NCBI GenBank assembly: GCA_963833235.1 | Contig: CAWHXG010000002.1 | Coordinates: 310,001 to 374,000, forward strand | DNA length: 64,000 nucleotides | Source: CAWHXG01 sp963833235 | Lineage (GTDB): Bacteria; Pseudomonadota; Alphaproteobacteria; Rhodobacterales; Rhodobacteraceae | Direction of reading: 5' to 3' | Shown here: piece by piece, positions 25,733-36,961 of the stretch | How positions within the stretch are numbered: the first letter of the stretch is position 1 | Layout: each line of letters starts with the position of its first letter | The notes under the pieces: generated by a model | Database searches by the model: none | Told to the model about the DNA's origin: nothing | The model's input: only the letters and a program-made list of their open reading frames with translations | Program-made: the position numbers and the translations under genes

Positions 25733-26863
25733 TCAGGCGAATTCGATGATCTGCCGGATCGCGGTGCCGTCGTTCAGCTGGTCCATGGCGAGGTTGACCT
25801 GATCCAGCGTCAGCCGATGGGTCAGCATCTTCTCGACGGGCAGCATGCCGCGGGCGTAGAGGGCGAACATCCGCGGCAGGTCGCGCTGCGGCACGCACGA
25901 CCCGATGTAGCTGCCCTTGAGGCTGCGTTCCTCGGCCACGAGCTTGAGCGCGTTCAGCGACAGGCGGGCATCGGGATGCGGCAGGCCCGCGGTGACGGTG
26001 GTGCCGCCCCGGCAGGTGCAATCGAAGGCCGTCTCCAGCGCCTGCACCGAGCCCGCAAGCTCGATGGCGAAATCCACGCCGCCGCCGGTCAGATCGCGAA
26101 CGGCCTCGGCGGTGTTCTCATCGGACGGGATGGTATGGGTCGCGCCCATCTGGGTCGCGGCGTCGAGCTTCGCGGGAAAGGGATCGATGGCCACCACCTG
26201 CCCCGCGCCGGCCGCCACCGCGCCAAGGACCGCCGAAAGGCCCACGCCGCCGAGGCCGATCACGGCGACCGTGCTGCCGGGCATCACGCGGGCGGTGTTG
26301 AAGACCGCGCCGGCGCCGGTGAGCATCGCGCAGGAGAAAAGCGCCGAGACGTGCGGCTCGATCTCCGCCTCCACCTTCACGAGGGACTGGCGCGCCAGCA
26401 CCGCGTGCGTCGCGAAGGCCGAGACGCCGACGTGATGGTTGCAGGCCGGCCCTCGATGCGTCAGCCGCCGTTGCCCGGTCATCAGCTCGCCCACCCCGTG
26501 GTGCTTTGCGGCAGGGGTGCAGAGCGCCGGCCGCCCGATGGCGCAGAACGTGCATTTGCCGCAGCCGGGCGCGAAGATGCACACGACGTGATCGCCCGGT
26601 GCGAGATCATCGACGCCCGCGCCGACCGCCTCGACGAAGCCAGACGCCTCGTGGCCGAGGATCATCGGCGGCCGGCCGGGGGCGGGTGCCGTTGATGACC
26701 GACAGGTCCGAATGGCAGATCCCGGCAGCCGCGATGCGCATCAGCACCTCGCCCCGCCCCGGCCGCCTCCAGATCGACCTCGCGGACGTCGAGCGGCGCC
26801 TGACGCCTCGAAAGTCCTGCTCTGTCCGGCGCTCCTTCGAAGACGGCTGCACGTGATCTTCAT
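25733..26863 (-). pseudogene. Zn-dependent alcohol dehydrogenase (MDR family), frameshifted near N-terminus
   Basis: The main frame from MILGHEASG to the TGA at 25733 is intact: structural zinc cysteines in CGKCTFC and PALC, NAD-binding GLGGVGLS, and GSYIGSCVPQRDLP near the end resemble class III-like alcohol dehydrogenases. The first 60 residues are in other frames: ATG at 26863 with AGGGGAGGAG upstream, MKIT..., then GICHSDLSVINGT with the catalytic Cys and His. At least three indels lie between 26690 and 26850. Repaired length is about 375 residues. It would oxidise a primary or hydroxymethyl alcohol, feeding the aldehyde dehydrogenase encoded further on. Confidence 0.8.
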
Positions 26864-27043
26864 GGTCTGGCTCCTCCCCTGCGTTCGCACGGCCGGCCCG
26901 GGCGACCCTCGGGGCAAGCGCTAATACCTTGGCGCGGCATCCGCGATATAGGAGAAGCTATGGCCGGGATAGCTGCAGCGTATTGGTCGGTCGGGCCAGG
27001 CTCACGCTTACGCTCGTCCGATGCTTTGGGAGGAGCCTCGCCG

Positions 27044-28005
27044 ATGCCGACACGCCTACTCATCACCGCCGCGACCTTCGGGATGCGCGCTTGGCGGCCA
27101 TTCCGCCCTCGCCCAGGACGCGCCGGCCTGGGCAGAGAACCAATGGGGGGCCGGCGACCAGCTTGGCGCGGCCAACCTGATGACCGACGAGAGCGTGCTG
27201 GCGGCCACGCAACTGATCACCACCGGCAAGGTCTACAGCCTCGGCATGATCGTGGACGCCGACACGCCGGCCTTCCCGCCGCGCAGCCTTTCGGTCACGA
27301 TCCTGCAGCCCGGTCAGAACGGCAACAGCGGCCTTGGCAGCAACGCCTTCACCTACAACGACGACATCTTCATGGGATGGCTGGGGATCGGCCCGCAGAT
27401 CGACGGGCTCGGCCATTCCGGCATCGATCACATGTATTACGGCGGCCGGACCTACGACGACTTCGCCGGCGCCCTCGGGCTTGACGGAGCTGGGGCTCGA
27501 GAAGCTGCCGGGGCTGGTTGGGCGCGGCGTGATGCTGGACATGACGGAGCATTTCGGCACCGATCTGGTGGAGGAAGGCACGCCCTACACCGAGGAAGAC
27601 ATCAAGGCCGCGGCCGAGGCGCAGGGCGTCGAGATCCGTGAGGGCGACGTGGTGATCTTCCATTCCAATTGGCTGTCGCTGCTCGACGGGCCGGAGGCCG
27701 ATCCCGCGCGCTATGCCGCCCAGGAGCCTGGGCTGGGCGTCAGCGGGGCGGAGTACCTCGCCGAGATCGGCGTGATGGCCGTGGGCGCCGACACCTGGGG
27801 CATGGAGGTGGTGCCGGCCGAGGAGGAAGGCGTGGCGTTCCGCGTTCACCAGATCCTGCAGCCCGAGCACGGCATCTACATCCTTGAGAACATGGACACC
27901 CGCGAGCTGGCCGCCGACGACGCGCACGAATTCCTGTTCGTCCTGGGGCAGGCACGCCTGAAGGGCGCCGTGCAGATGATCATCAATCCGATCGCCATTC
28001 GCTGA
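27044..28005 (+). pseudogene. exported cyclase-family hydrolase (kynurenine formamidase-like), frameshifted
   Basis: ATG at 27044 follows GGGAGGAG. A signal peptide (MPTRLLITAATFGM, continuing in the second frame as ALGGHSALA-like) leads to AWAENQWGAGDQLGAANLM, the typical start of the PF04199 cyclase family in its exported form. The metal-site region is GLGHSGIDHMYYGG (family H-x-G/D-x3-D-x3-H). Indels fall at about 27090 and 27480; the C-terminal 170 residues, with GDVVIFHSNW and GADTWGMEVVP, are clean to 28005. These enzymes hydrolyse cyclic amides or lactones. Divergent from the alcohol dehydrogenase and followed by a Liv-type importer. Confidence 0.75.
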
Positions 28006-28050
28006 TCGGGCGTCAAAGGGGAGGAAATCTCAAAAAACGGGAGGACCGAC

Positions 28051-29349
28051 ATGAAAACCACCTTATCGCCACGACCATGCCTGCGTGCCACGTTGCCGCT
28101 GGCTGCCCTGGCCCAGGAGAAGCCCGAGAGCCTGAAGGTGGGGATGACGACCTTCCTCACCGGACCGGCCTCGGTCTTCGGCGTGCCGGCGCGCGACGCG
28201 ATGGAAATCCTGGTCGCCAGACCTCAACGAGGCCGGCGGCATCAACGGCGTGCCGGTCGAGGTCAGCTACATCGACGAGGGGCCGGCGCCGAGGCGCTGA
28301 CGACTCGGAGTATCGCCGGGCGGTGGAATGGGCGGGGCCGACGTGATGTTCGCCTCGATCTCGTCGGGCAACTGCCAGACGCTCGCGCCGCTGGCCGAAG
28401 ACCTCAAGGTCATCAACTTCATGTGGGATTGCGGCACGCAACGCATCTTCGAGGAGAACGACTACGAATACGTCTTCCGCACCCAGGCCAATGCCACGCC
28501 CGAGATGATGGCGGCGGTGATCTACCTGCTGAAGACCAAGCCCGACTTCGAGACCATCGCCGTGGTCAACCAGGACTACGCCTGGGGCCGCGACAGCTGG
28601 GACATCTTCAAGACCGCGCTCGAGGCGCTGAAGCCCGAGGTCGAGGTAGTCGGAGAGTTCTTCCCGGCCTTCGGCGCGCCCGACTTCTCCGACCGAGATC
28701 TCGCGCCTGCAGGCGATGCAGCCCCGACGTGGTCCTGTCGACCTCGTGGGGCGGCGATCTGGATACGTTCGTGCAGCAGGCCTCGCAGCGCGGACTGATG
28801 AACACCTCGACCTTCGTGCTGCCGCTGGCGGAATGCTCGCTTGAGCGGCTGGGCTCTGCCCTGCCGGCCGGCCAGATCGTAGGGGCCCGCGGCGACCACT
28901 ACTTCCAGCATCCCGAGCGACGCGACGACGAGGACTTCAAGGCCTTCATGACGCAATACGAGGAGGCGACCGGCGACATCACCGTCTATTCGGTGTTCCA
29001 CGCCAGCCAGGCCCTCGCCGCGCTCGAGGCCGCCTACATGAAGGCGATCGATGAGAACGGCGTCGATTGGCCCAGCGAAGAGCAGGTGCTGGCGGCGATG
29101 GACGGGCTGGAGTTTCAAGGGCTGGGCGGCAAGGTGACGATCCGCGTCCGACAATCAGGGCGTCGAGAACGCAGTTGATGGGCACCAGCGTGCAGACGGG
29201 CGATCAGCCCTTCGCGACGCTCGAGAACATCATGATCTTCGACGGCGCGAGCCTGACCGCGCCTGTGGGCGAGGTTTCGATCGACTGGATCAAGACGCTG
29301 GAGCCGGGCTTTGCGGACGAGGTCGAGGTCGACGACGTTCGACGATTGA
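28051..29349 (+). pseudogene. ABC transporter substrate-binding protein (LivK/Peripla_BP_6 type), frameshifted
   Basis: ATG at 28051 after GGGAGGACCGAC. The pieces are in order but in different frames: signal peptide ending LAALAQ, LKVGMTTFLTGPASVFGVPARDAMEILVA, then DVMFASISSGNCQTLAPLAEDLKVINFMWDCG, QDYAWGRDSWDIFK, STSWGGDLDTFVQQ, GARGDHYF and a C-terminal part ending near 29349. Indels include an extra A after GTCGCC (about 28216), several around 28280-28335, and an extra C in CCCC at 28722-28725. It binds the ligand of the LivH-M-G-F importer; an organic, possibly aromatic or amino, compound by family. Confidence 0.75.
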
Positions 29350-29412
29350 GCGTAACGGCGACAGGGCTGCCGCGGCCCTGTCCCGCCCCTCGCCCCTGAC
29401 CGGACGGATCAC

Positions 29413-30320
29413 ATGAACCTGACGATCTTCCTTCTCGCGGTGTTCGACGGGGTCTCATATGCGGCGCTCGTCTTCATCGTGGCGGTTGGCCTGACACTGA
29501 TCTTCGGGGTCATGCGGATCCTGAACGTGGCGCATGGCTCGCTCTACGCCATCGGGGCCTATGCGACGGTGACGCTGACGGGATGGGTGCTGGCGCTTGG
29601 CGCCGCCCCGGTGCTGGCGTTTCCGCTGATGATCGTCTCGGCGGTCCTGGTGGGCCTGCTCATCGGCGGGCCGGTGGAGGTGCTGCTGCTGCGGCGCATC
29701 TACAAGAAGCCAGAGGTGCTGCAGCTTCTGGTGACCTTCGCGGTCTTCATGATCCTCGAGGACGTGCAGCGGCTCGTCTGGGGCACGCAGCCCTACTTCG
29801 AATCCACGGCCCTGCAGGCGCTCGGCAACGTCACGGTGCTGCGCGTGACCTACACGGTCTATCAGCTGATCCTGCTGCCGCTCGTGGCGGCGGCTGCTGC
29901 TGGTGGGCGTGCGCTTCTTCCTGCGCCATACCGTGATGGGCAAGCTGATCACCGCGACGACCGAGGATCGCGAGGCCGCGCAGTCCATCGGGATCGACGC
30001 CGACCGGGTGTTTCTCTTCGACCTTCGTGGTCGGCGCCGTCCTCGCCGGCCTCGGCGGTGCGCTGGCTTCGCCGACGACCTCGATCCTGCCGGGAATCGG
30101 GGCCGACATGATCGTGCTGTCCTTCGCCGTGGTGGCGACCGCGGGGCTGGGCCAGATCGAGGGCGCCGCGCTGACCGCGCTGATGATCGGGCTGGGGCGG
30201 TCCTTCGCGGTCTATCTCTGGCCCGAGGTCGCCGTGCTCGTGCCCTACCTGATCATGGTGCTGGTGCTGCTCGTCCGGCCGGAGGGGCTGTTCGGCAGCC
30301 CCGCCGCGCGCAAGATCTGA
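29413..30320 (+). pseudogene. branched-chain amino acid-type ABC permease (LivH family), frameshifted
   Basis: ATG at 29413. The first 160 residues are intact with the LivH signature VGLTLIFGVMRILNVAHGSLYAIGAYATV. Frame changes near 29895 and 30022 separate VRFFLRHTVMGKLITATTEDREAAQSIGID and AVLAGLGGALASPTTSILPGIGADMIV from the start. The last frame ends normally (VLLVRPEGLFG... at 30320). Repaired length is about 300 residues with eight or so membrane segments. The conserved cytoplasmic EAA-like loop is in the second piece. Pairs with the LivM-like protein. Confidence 0.8.
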
Positions 30321-30330
30321 AGGAACCGCG

Positions 30331-31328
30331 ATGTCGACCGTCACCACCGCGCCACCGGCGAAGGCCGCCCCCGCCGCCACCCCGATGTCGCTGCTGTGGA
30401 TTGCGGGCGTCGTGCTTCTGGCGGTGGTGCCCTTCGTCGCGCCCTCGCTTCAGCTTCTCGTCGACTTCGCACTGGCCAAGGGGCTGGCGGTGGTGGGGGT
30501 CACGGTGCTCTTGCGCGCCGGGCAGGTCTCGTTCGGGAACGCGCTCTTCTTCGGGATCTCGGCCTATGTCGGCGCCTTCGTCATGGCCTCGGCGCCGGGG
30601 ACGGATTTCTTCGTGATCCTCATCGCTGGCACGCTCGGCGCCGTGCTGGCGGGGCTCGCGTGGGGCTCTTCGTGGTGCGCTATCGCGGCATCTTCTTCGG
30701 GATGCTGAACCTCGCCTTCTCGATGATCTTCTGGTCGATCCTGGAAAAGTTCTACCACGTGACCGGCGGCGCCGACGGCATCCGGCTGACCCGCCCGACC
30801 GTTCTGGGGATGGAGCTGAACCGCGGCGATTTCGAGATGTTCCTCTACTACACCGCCATCGTGCTGATGGTGGCCCTGGGCTGGTTCACGATCCGCTGGT
30901 TCGCCTCGCCGGTCGGGCAGCTTTTCCAGACGATCAAGACCAACGAGACCCGGCTGGAATATCTGGGCATCTCGCCCCGGCGCGCGATGCTTTCGGGCTA
31001 TCTGCTGTCCGCGGCGCTCTGCGGCGTGGGCGGCATCCTGATGGGCACGGCGCAGGGCGTGGTGACGCCCGAATACGTCTGGTGGGTGCGCTCGGGCGAG
31101 ATGGTCTTCATCGCGGTGCTGGGCGGCGCCGGATCGGTACGTGGCGCGTTCCTGGGCGCGCTGGTCTACGAGACTGGTGCGCACCTATGCCTCGGCCTTT
31201 GCCGGCGACATCTGGCAGATGCTGCTGGGCGGGTTCCTGCTGGTCATCATCCTCTTCGCACCGGGCGGCCTCGATCGGCATCTTCGAACGGGATCTTCGC
31301 GCGGAAGGGCGGAGGCGACGGATCGTGA
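30331..31328 (+). pseudogene. branched-chain amino acid-type ABC permease (LivM family), frameshifted
   Basis: ATG at 30331, ten bases after livH. LAVVGVTVLLRAGQVSFGNALFFGISAYVGAF is the LivM core; FFGMLNLAFSMIFWSILEKFYHVTGGADGI and NETRLEYLGISPRRAMLSGY are in the next frame. Indels occur at about 30663, 31170 and 31272. The end is GIFARKGGGDGS with TGA at 31326-31328, overlapping the GTG of the ATPase gene (GTGA); the intact overlap argues that the gene itself is sound and the indels are recent or artefactual. Confidence 0.8.
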
Positions 31329-32080
31329 CCGCACCGCTTCTGGAAACGCGCGATCTGGTGATCAGCTTCGGCGGCGTGACCGCGGCCGATCACGTCTCGC
31401 TGAAGATCGAGGCGGGTCGGAATCTTGCCATCATCGGGCCGAACGGGGCGGGCAAGACGACCTTCCTGAATATCTGCTCTGGCTGGATCAAGCCCTCGGC
31501 CGGCCAGGTCCTGTTCGAGGGGCAGGACATCACGCCGCCTGCCGCCCGCGCAGGATCGTCGCGCGTGGCGTGGCGCGGGCCTTCCAGATCCCGCAGCTCT
31601 TCACCGAGCATACGGCGCTGGAGAACCTGCTGATCGCCGCCTCCGCGCGCGATCACCTGCGCGAATCCGCATCCGTCGATGCACCGGATCGCCGCGCGCG
31701 ACGAGATGATGCATCTGCTGGACATGGTGAATTGCGCCGAAGTGGCCGACCGCGTGGTGGTCGAGCTGGCGGAGGGCCAGCGCAAGCTGATCGACATCGC
31801 CGTGGCGCTGGCGCTGAAGCCGCGGCTGCTGCTGATGGACGAGCCGACCTCGGGCGTCGCCTCTCGAGAAGATACGAGATCATGGATATTCTGGTGAAGG
31901 CCCTGGCCGAGGCGCAGGTGACATCGGTCTTCGTCGAGCACGACATGTCCATCGTGCAGCGCTACGCCGATGAGGTCGCGGTCTGGAACACAGGCAACGT
32001 GCGAGCTGCGCGGAACGCCGGCGGAGGTGCTGGAGCATCCCGACGTCATCCGCGACGTCATCGGCGAGGAGATCGCCTGA
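31325..32080 (+). pseudogene. ABC transporter ATPase (LivG family), frameshifted
   Basis: GTG at 31325 overlaps the livM stop. Walker A is IIGPNGAGKTTF, the Liv-specific ITGLPPHER equivalent is in ITPPAARARIVARGVARAFQ across a frame change near 31550, signature-like LAEGQRKLIDIAVALAL and Walker B LLLMDEPTSGV follow, and the end IRDVIGEEIA stops at 32080. Four or more indels (about 31550, 31670, 31865, 32000). About 250 residues when repaired. The stop overlaps the next ATPase start (TGATG). Confidence 0.8.
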
Positions 32081-32766
32081 TGCTGAGCTGCGAGACGTCA
32101 ACGCGTCCATCGGAAATATCCCGATCTTGCGCGGTCTGAATTTCAATATTCCAGCCTCCGAGACAGTCGCCACTGATCGGTCGCAACGGCGCGGGCAAGA
32201 CCACGTTCCTACGCACCCTCATGGGCTTTACCAAGACGACCGGCGAGATCCTCTTCGACGGGCACGCCGATCCACGGAAATGCACCCGTCGAAGCGCTCC
32301 GGCGCTTGGTATCGGCTATGCGCCGGAGGACCGCCGCCTCTTTTCGGCCTTCACGGTAGAGGAGAACATCTTGCTGCCTGCCCAGGTGGCGCGGCTGGAT
32401 GCGGCCGACGACGAAGCGGCGGCTGGATCGCGTCTATGACATCCTGCCCGAGCTGCGCGAGATGGCGGGCCGGCCCGGAGGGCAGCGTTTCGGGCGGGCA
32501 GGGCAAGATGGTGGCGCTGGGCGCGGGCGCTGATGCTGGGCACCAAGCTGATCCTGCTCGACGAGCCGTTCCAGGGCCTCGCCCCGGCCCTGGCGCAGCG
32601 CTATGCGGAGGCGCTGCGCACCGCTACGCGACGCGGACCGTTCCGTGACGCTGATCATCACTGAGTCGAACCCTGCCCTTCTGCGCAGCGTCGCGAGCCG
32701 GACGCTCGTGATCGAGCGCGGCGAGATGGCGAAGGCCGCCCGCTCACCGAAGGAGAGACGGCATGA
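32080..32766 (+). pseudogene. ABC transporter ATPase (LivF family), frameshifted
   Basis: ATG at 32080 overlaps the LivG stop. Walker A GRNGAGKTTFLRTL, then GIGYAPEDRRLFSAFTVEENILLPA, signature SVSGGQGKMVALG, Walker B KLILLDEPFQGLAPAL and the end ERGEMA... to TGA at 32766. Indels near 32170, 32265, 32415, 32475, 32520 and 32625. The stop is in an ATGA overlap with the aldehyde dehydrogenase start at 32763. With LivG it energises import of the unknown substrate. Confidence 0.78.
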
Positions 32767-34242
32767 AGGCGCGAGCCGAAGCCCTGATCCTTCCTAAACC
32801 GCTGAACCTGATCGGTGGCGACTGGCGCCCCGCCGCATCGGGCGACGAAATGGACGTCCTTTCGCCCATCGACGGCGCGGCCTTCACCACCATCGCGACA
32901 TCGACGCCGAGGATGTGGAGGCAGCGGTTAAGGCCGCACGCACCGCGTTCGATACGGGCGCCTGGTCGAAGCTGACAGCCGCCGAGCGCGGCCGACTGAT
33001 GGTGTAGCTCCCTGCGCATCCTAGAGGAGGTCGAAGGCCTGGCACAGCTAGAGAGCCGCGACAACGGCAAGCCGATCACACAGGCGCGCGCCGATATGAT
33101 GGTGCGCGCGCTATTTCGAGTTCTATGGCGGCGCCGCCGACAAGGTTCATGGCGAGGTGATCCCGTTCCTGACGGGCTATAACGTGCAGGTCGTGCGCGA
33201 GCCGTTCGGCGTGATCGCCTGCATCATCCCGTGGAACTACCCGGCGCAGATGTTTGGACGCGCCCTGGCGCCGGCGCTGGCGATGGGCAACTCCACGGTG
33301 CTGAAGCCTGCCGAGGATGCGTGTTTGACAGGTTTGCGTCTCGCCGAGCTAGCGGGCGAGGTGGGTTTCCCGCCCGGCGCGATAAACGTGGTCACCGGTC
33401 GCGGTGATATGGCGGGCAAGGCACTGTCCGAGGATCGCGGCATCGATTTCATCTCCTTCACCGGGTCGCCCGAAGTCGGCCAGATGATCCAGAACGCGGC
33501 GGCGAAAAACTATATCGGCTGCACGCTGGAGCTGGGCGGCAAATCCCCGCAGATCGTGTTCGACGACGCCGATCTGGACGCCGCGCTGCCGCTGATCGTG
33601 GGCGGTATCACACAATGGTGGACAGACATGCTCGGCCGGTAGCCGCGTCATGATCCAAGAAGGCATCTATGACAAAGTGGTCGCGGCCCTGAAGGAGCGA
33701 TTTGAGGCCGTGGCATCCGAATCCGGTGAGGACGCGGTTGTTGGGGCCGCTGATTTCGGCCAAGCAGAAGAAACGGGTCGAGGCATATATTGACGGCGCC
33801 GACGCGCCGCTGATCGCGCGCGGCAAGGTGGCGGAAGGCGCGCCCGCCGATGGCTACTACGTTGCGCCCGCGTTCTTTGGTCCCTGCGATCCACACTCAA
33901 GAATCGCGCAGGAGGAGGTGTTTGGCCCCGTCCTGTGTGACCCTGACATTCAAAGACGAAGCAGACGCGATCCGCATCGCCAACGACACCGAATATGGTC
34001 TCGTGGCGTCGGTCTGGACGCGCGATGGCGCACGCCAGCACCGCGTGGCAAAGGCGCTGCGCGGCGGACAGGTGTATATCAACGGGTTCGGCGCGGGCGG
34101 CGGTATCGAACTGCCGTTCGGCGGTGTGCGCAAGTCCGGCCATGGCCGCGAAAAGGGCTTTGCCGCCCTGTTGGAATTCTCGCAAATCAAGACGATTATC
34201 AACAATCACGGGTACGGGGGCAGAAATGCGGCTCAACGGTAA
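32763..34242 (+). pseudogene. NAD(P)-dependent aldehyde dehydrogenase, frameshifted
   Basis: ATG at 32763 overlaps the LivF stop (ATGA). Family text is spread over frames: LNLIGGDWRPAASGDEMDVLSP, GVIACIIPWNYPAQMFGRALAPALAMGN, FTGSPEVGQMIQ, LELGGKSPQIVFDDADLDAAL with the catalytic Glu, and PFGGVRKSGHGREKGF near the end. At about 33614 CACAATGG stands where CACAAAATGG would restore TQNGGQTCSAGSR with the nucleophile Cys, a 2-base loss in an A-run. Other indels near 32905, 33005, 33110, 33900, 33940. Repaired length about 490 residues. It would oxidise the aldehyde from the cluster's alcohol dehydrogenase. Confidence 0.82.
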
Positions 34243-34974
34243 AACGACACTGATAACAGGCGCGGCATCTGGCTTCGGCAAGGGGATCGCGGAGCCTTTC
34301 GTGTCAGAGGGCGCCAAGGTTGCCATCGTCGATCTGAACGAGGAGGGCGCACGGGACGTTGCCGCCAGCCTCGGCGATGCGGCTATCGCCATTCGCTGCG
34401 ACGTGGCGGACGGCGCGCAGGTGGCAGCCGCGGTAAAGCAGACCATCGATGCCTTTGGCGGCCTCGATATTGTCGTCAACAATGCTGGCTGGACCAATCC
34501 CAACAGCCCGCTGATGGAAACGGACGAAGCCACCTTTCGCAAGATCTATGACATCAACGTGCTGTCGATTTTCCACATGACCAAGGCTTGCGTGCCCGTC
34601 TGCGCGGTCAGGGCGGCGGCGTGATGATCAACATCGGCTCGGTCGCGGGTATCCGGCCACGCCCGGGCCTGACTTGGTACAATTCGTCCAAGGGCGCCGT
34701 GAATCTGATGACCAAGTCACTGGCGGTAGAGCTGGCAACGGACAAGATCCGCGTCAACTGCGTGGCCCCGGTGATGGGCGCGACGGGCATGTTGGAGCAG
34801 TTCATGGGGATGCCGGACACGCCTGAAAACCGCAAGAAATTCATCGCGACCGTCCCGCTGGGCCGTTTGTCCGAGGCGCGCGACATCGCCAATGCGACGC
34901 TCTATCTCGGCTCCGACGATGCGGACTTTATCACCGGCGTGGTGATGGAGGTGGATGGCGGGCGTACGATCTGA
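34226..34974 (+). pseudogene. short-chain dehydrogenase/reductase, one frameshift
   Basis: ATG at 34226, inside the last codons of the aldehyde dehydrogenase. GAASGFGKGIAE is the Rossmann motif; NNAGWTNPN follows; catalytic Tyr-x3-Lys is WYNSSKGAVN with Ser in INIGSVAGI. The frame breaks at about 34597 (GTCTGCGCGG, one base short of VLRGQGGGVM) and the second half runs cleanly to 34974 (MEVDGGRTI, typical SDR end). About 249 residues when repaired, usual for a 3-oxoacyl or alcohol SDR. Convergent with the fumarase-like gene 8 bp away. Confidence 0.8.
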
Positions 34975-34981
34975 GTCGCGT

Positions 34982-36462
34982 CTAGCGTGCCCATCGGCGC
35001 GGGCCTATCAGGTGGATGGAGTTGCCCCCCGTATCGACCGCGACCGTGACGGGCATGTCCTCGACCGTGATTTCGTGGATGGCTTCCATCCCCAGATCAT
35101 CGTAGGCGACCGGACGCGCGGAGCGGATCGCCTGTGACACCAGATAGGCCGCGCCGCCGACCGCGATCATGTAGACCGCGCCATGCTCGGCGGATCGCCT
35201 CAATGGCCTCGGTGCCGCGCTCGGCTTTGCCGATCATGATCTTAAGGCCAGACGCGTCCAGCAGTTCGTCGGTAAACTTGTCCATGCGGTTCGATGTGGT
35301 CGGGCCGGCGGGGCCGATCACCTCGCCGGGAATGGGATCGACCGGGCCGACATAGTAGATCGCGCGACCCCTTAGATCGACGGGTAGCGCGCCGCCCGCG
35401 CGCAGCGTTTCGATCATGCGTTTATGCGCAGCGTCGCGCCCGGTGAACATCCGGCCCGACAACAGCAGCGTCTCGCCCGGGGTGAGGCAGGCCAGGGTCG
35501 GCGCGTCCAGCGCATCGAGGCGACCGACGCCGGTCGACGGCCCCCTCGCACAGATCGCGGCCATAGCGAAAGATCGGGCGGCAAATGTCGCAGGGCCGTC
35601 CCCGTCAGCGTAAAATCGATATGCCGCGTCGCCGCACAATTCGGGATCAGCGCAACGGGCATTGAGGCCGCGTGCGTCGGAAAGTTGCCATCTTGACGTC
35701 GAGCGCGGTCGTGAGCCCGCCCAGACCCTGCGCCCCGATGCCAAGCGCGTTCAGACGCTGTAGAGGTCTCCAGCCGCATTTCCTCGACGCGGTGGCGGCG
35801 CCGCGCGCAGATGGCCTGATGTCGATAGGGTCGTTCAGCGACGCCTTGGCCATCACCATCGCCTTGTCGACGCTGCCGCCGACGCCGAGGCCGATCATGC
35901 CGGGCGGACACCAGCCCGCGCCGAGCTTTGCGACCGTCGCCACGACCCAGTCGGTGACGCTAGCGGAGGGGTTCAGGACGGCGAACTTCGCCTTATTTTC
36001 GGACCCGCCGCCCTTGGCCGATACGATCACGGAGACGTCGGCGCCGCGACGAGTCCGTCTGCACCATGGCCGGCGTGTTGTCTTCGTGTTTCGCCGCGTG
36101 CCCAGCGGATCGACGACGATGGAGGTTCGCAAGGGGTTGCTGCCGAGGCGTAGGCCTGCCGCGTTGCGTCGTCGATCATGTCCTGGGGCGCGCGCGTCCA
36201 GGCGAGCGGGGCCTGGACGCCTACCTCGAGAAAGACGTTCGACAGCGCCGGTATCCTGACAGATCGGCCGATGCCCGATGGCCGCCATCCGCGAGTTGAC
36301 CAGGATCTGGCGGATCGCGTTCCGGGCGGCTGCGCTTTGCTCGCGCTCGTAGGCCTGCGCCATCGCGCGAATGAAGTCGGGCGGGTGATAGTACGAAATG
36401 TATTGCAGCGCGTCGGCAACGCTGTCGATCAGGTGCGCCTCAGTGATGCGGCGCGCGGTCAC
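34982..36462 (-). pseudogene. class I (Fe-S) fumarate hydratase family, FumA/mesaconase-like, frameshifted
   Basis: GTG at 36462 (VTARRITEAHLIDSVADALQYISYYHP) in a GTGA overlap with the small gene upstream. Alpha-domain motifs: ICQDTG, SAKGGGSENKAKFAVLNPS, and CPPGMIGLGVGG; PVALIPNCAATRHIDF lies in another frame. Beta-domain motifs: LLLSGRMFTGRDAAHKRM, GRAIYYVGPVDPIPGEVIGPAGPTTS, ASGLKIMIGKAERG and EDMPVTVAVDTGG. Cluster cysteines in ICQDTG, CPPG and NCAATRH are retained. Indels near 35070-35200, 35520-35600, 35690, 35760, 36050 and 36250. About 490 residues when repaired. It hydrates fumarate or a methylated analogue (mesaconate). Confidence 0.82.
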
Positions 36463-36845
36463 GGCGCGGCCTTGGCGCGGCGCGGGACCTGGCGGGCGCG
36501 GTCGACGACCGGCGCGGCGACCCGCCCGCCATCCCGCCACAGCGCGGCGAAATATCCGGCCCCCGCGGCGAGCATGCGCACGGTTCGGTCGGGGTCGGCC
36601 TTTCCCTGCATCAGCATACGGCGCGCCTCCGCCCTTGCCCCGGCTCCAGCTCCAGCCCCGGTCCCGGCCCCAGTGATTTTGGCGAGTGCCTCCATCACGT
36701 CAGGGATCGTGGATACGCGCCCAAGGCCAGCGCCATTTCCGACCTGTCCAGCCTGGCGGCTGGCAGGGCAAGCGGCTGTTCGGTCCGCGAAAGGGCCGCG
36801 GTGGGCTTCGGTCCGGTCTTCATCTTGCGTCGATCCTAGCGACAC
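36459..36845 (-). CDS. hypothetical protein upstream of the fumarase-like gene
   Basis: I do not recognise this protein. The frame gives up to 128 residues; an ATG at 36695 (MEALAKITG) is an alternative start giving 78. It contains a Gly/Ala hexanucleotide-repeat tract (GTGAGAGAGA) and ends in a basic stretch, ARQVPRRAKAAP. Its TGA overlaps the GTG of the fumarase-like gene by 4 bp, so it is translationally coupled and probably real. Because neighbouring genes are full of indels, its N-terminal part may be out of frame. Confidence 0.45.
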   Translation of the reverse strand: MSLGSTQDEDRTEAHRGPFADRTAACPASRQAGQVGNGAGLGRVSTIPDVMEALAKITGAGTGAGAGAGARAEARRMLMQGKADPDRTVRMLAAGAGYFAALWRDGGRVAAPVVDRARQVPRRAKAAP

Positions 36846-36961
36846 CGGGTTTGCCGTTGGCTATAGAAATCACCGATGGCTGCCCAAGGGAGACGCTATT
36901 TCCGCGGGCCTGCGGGGATGTGCATCCTGCGGCGTCGACTGAACGCGGTGGAGGAGGCTGC

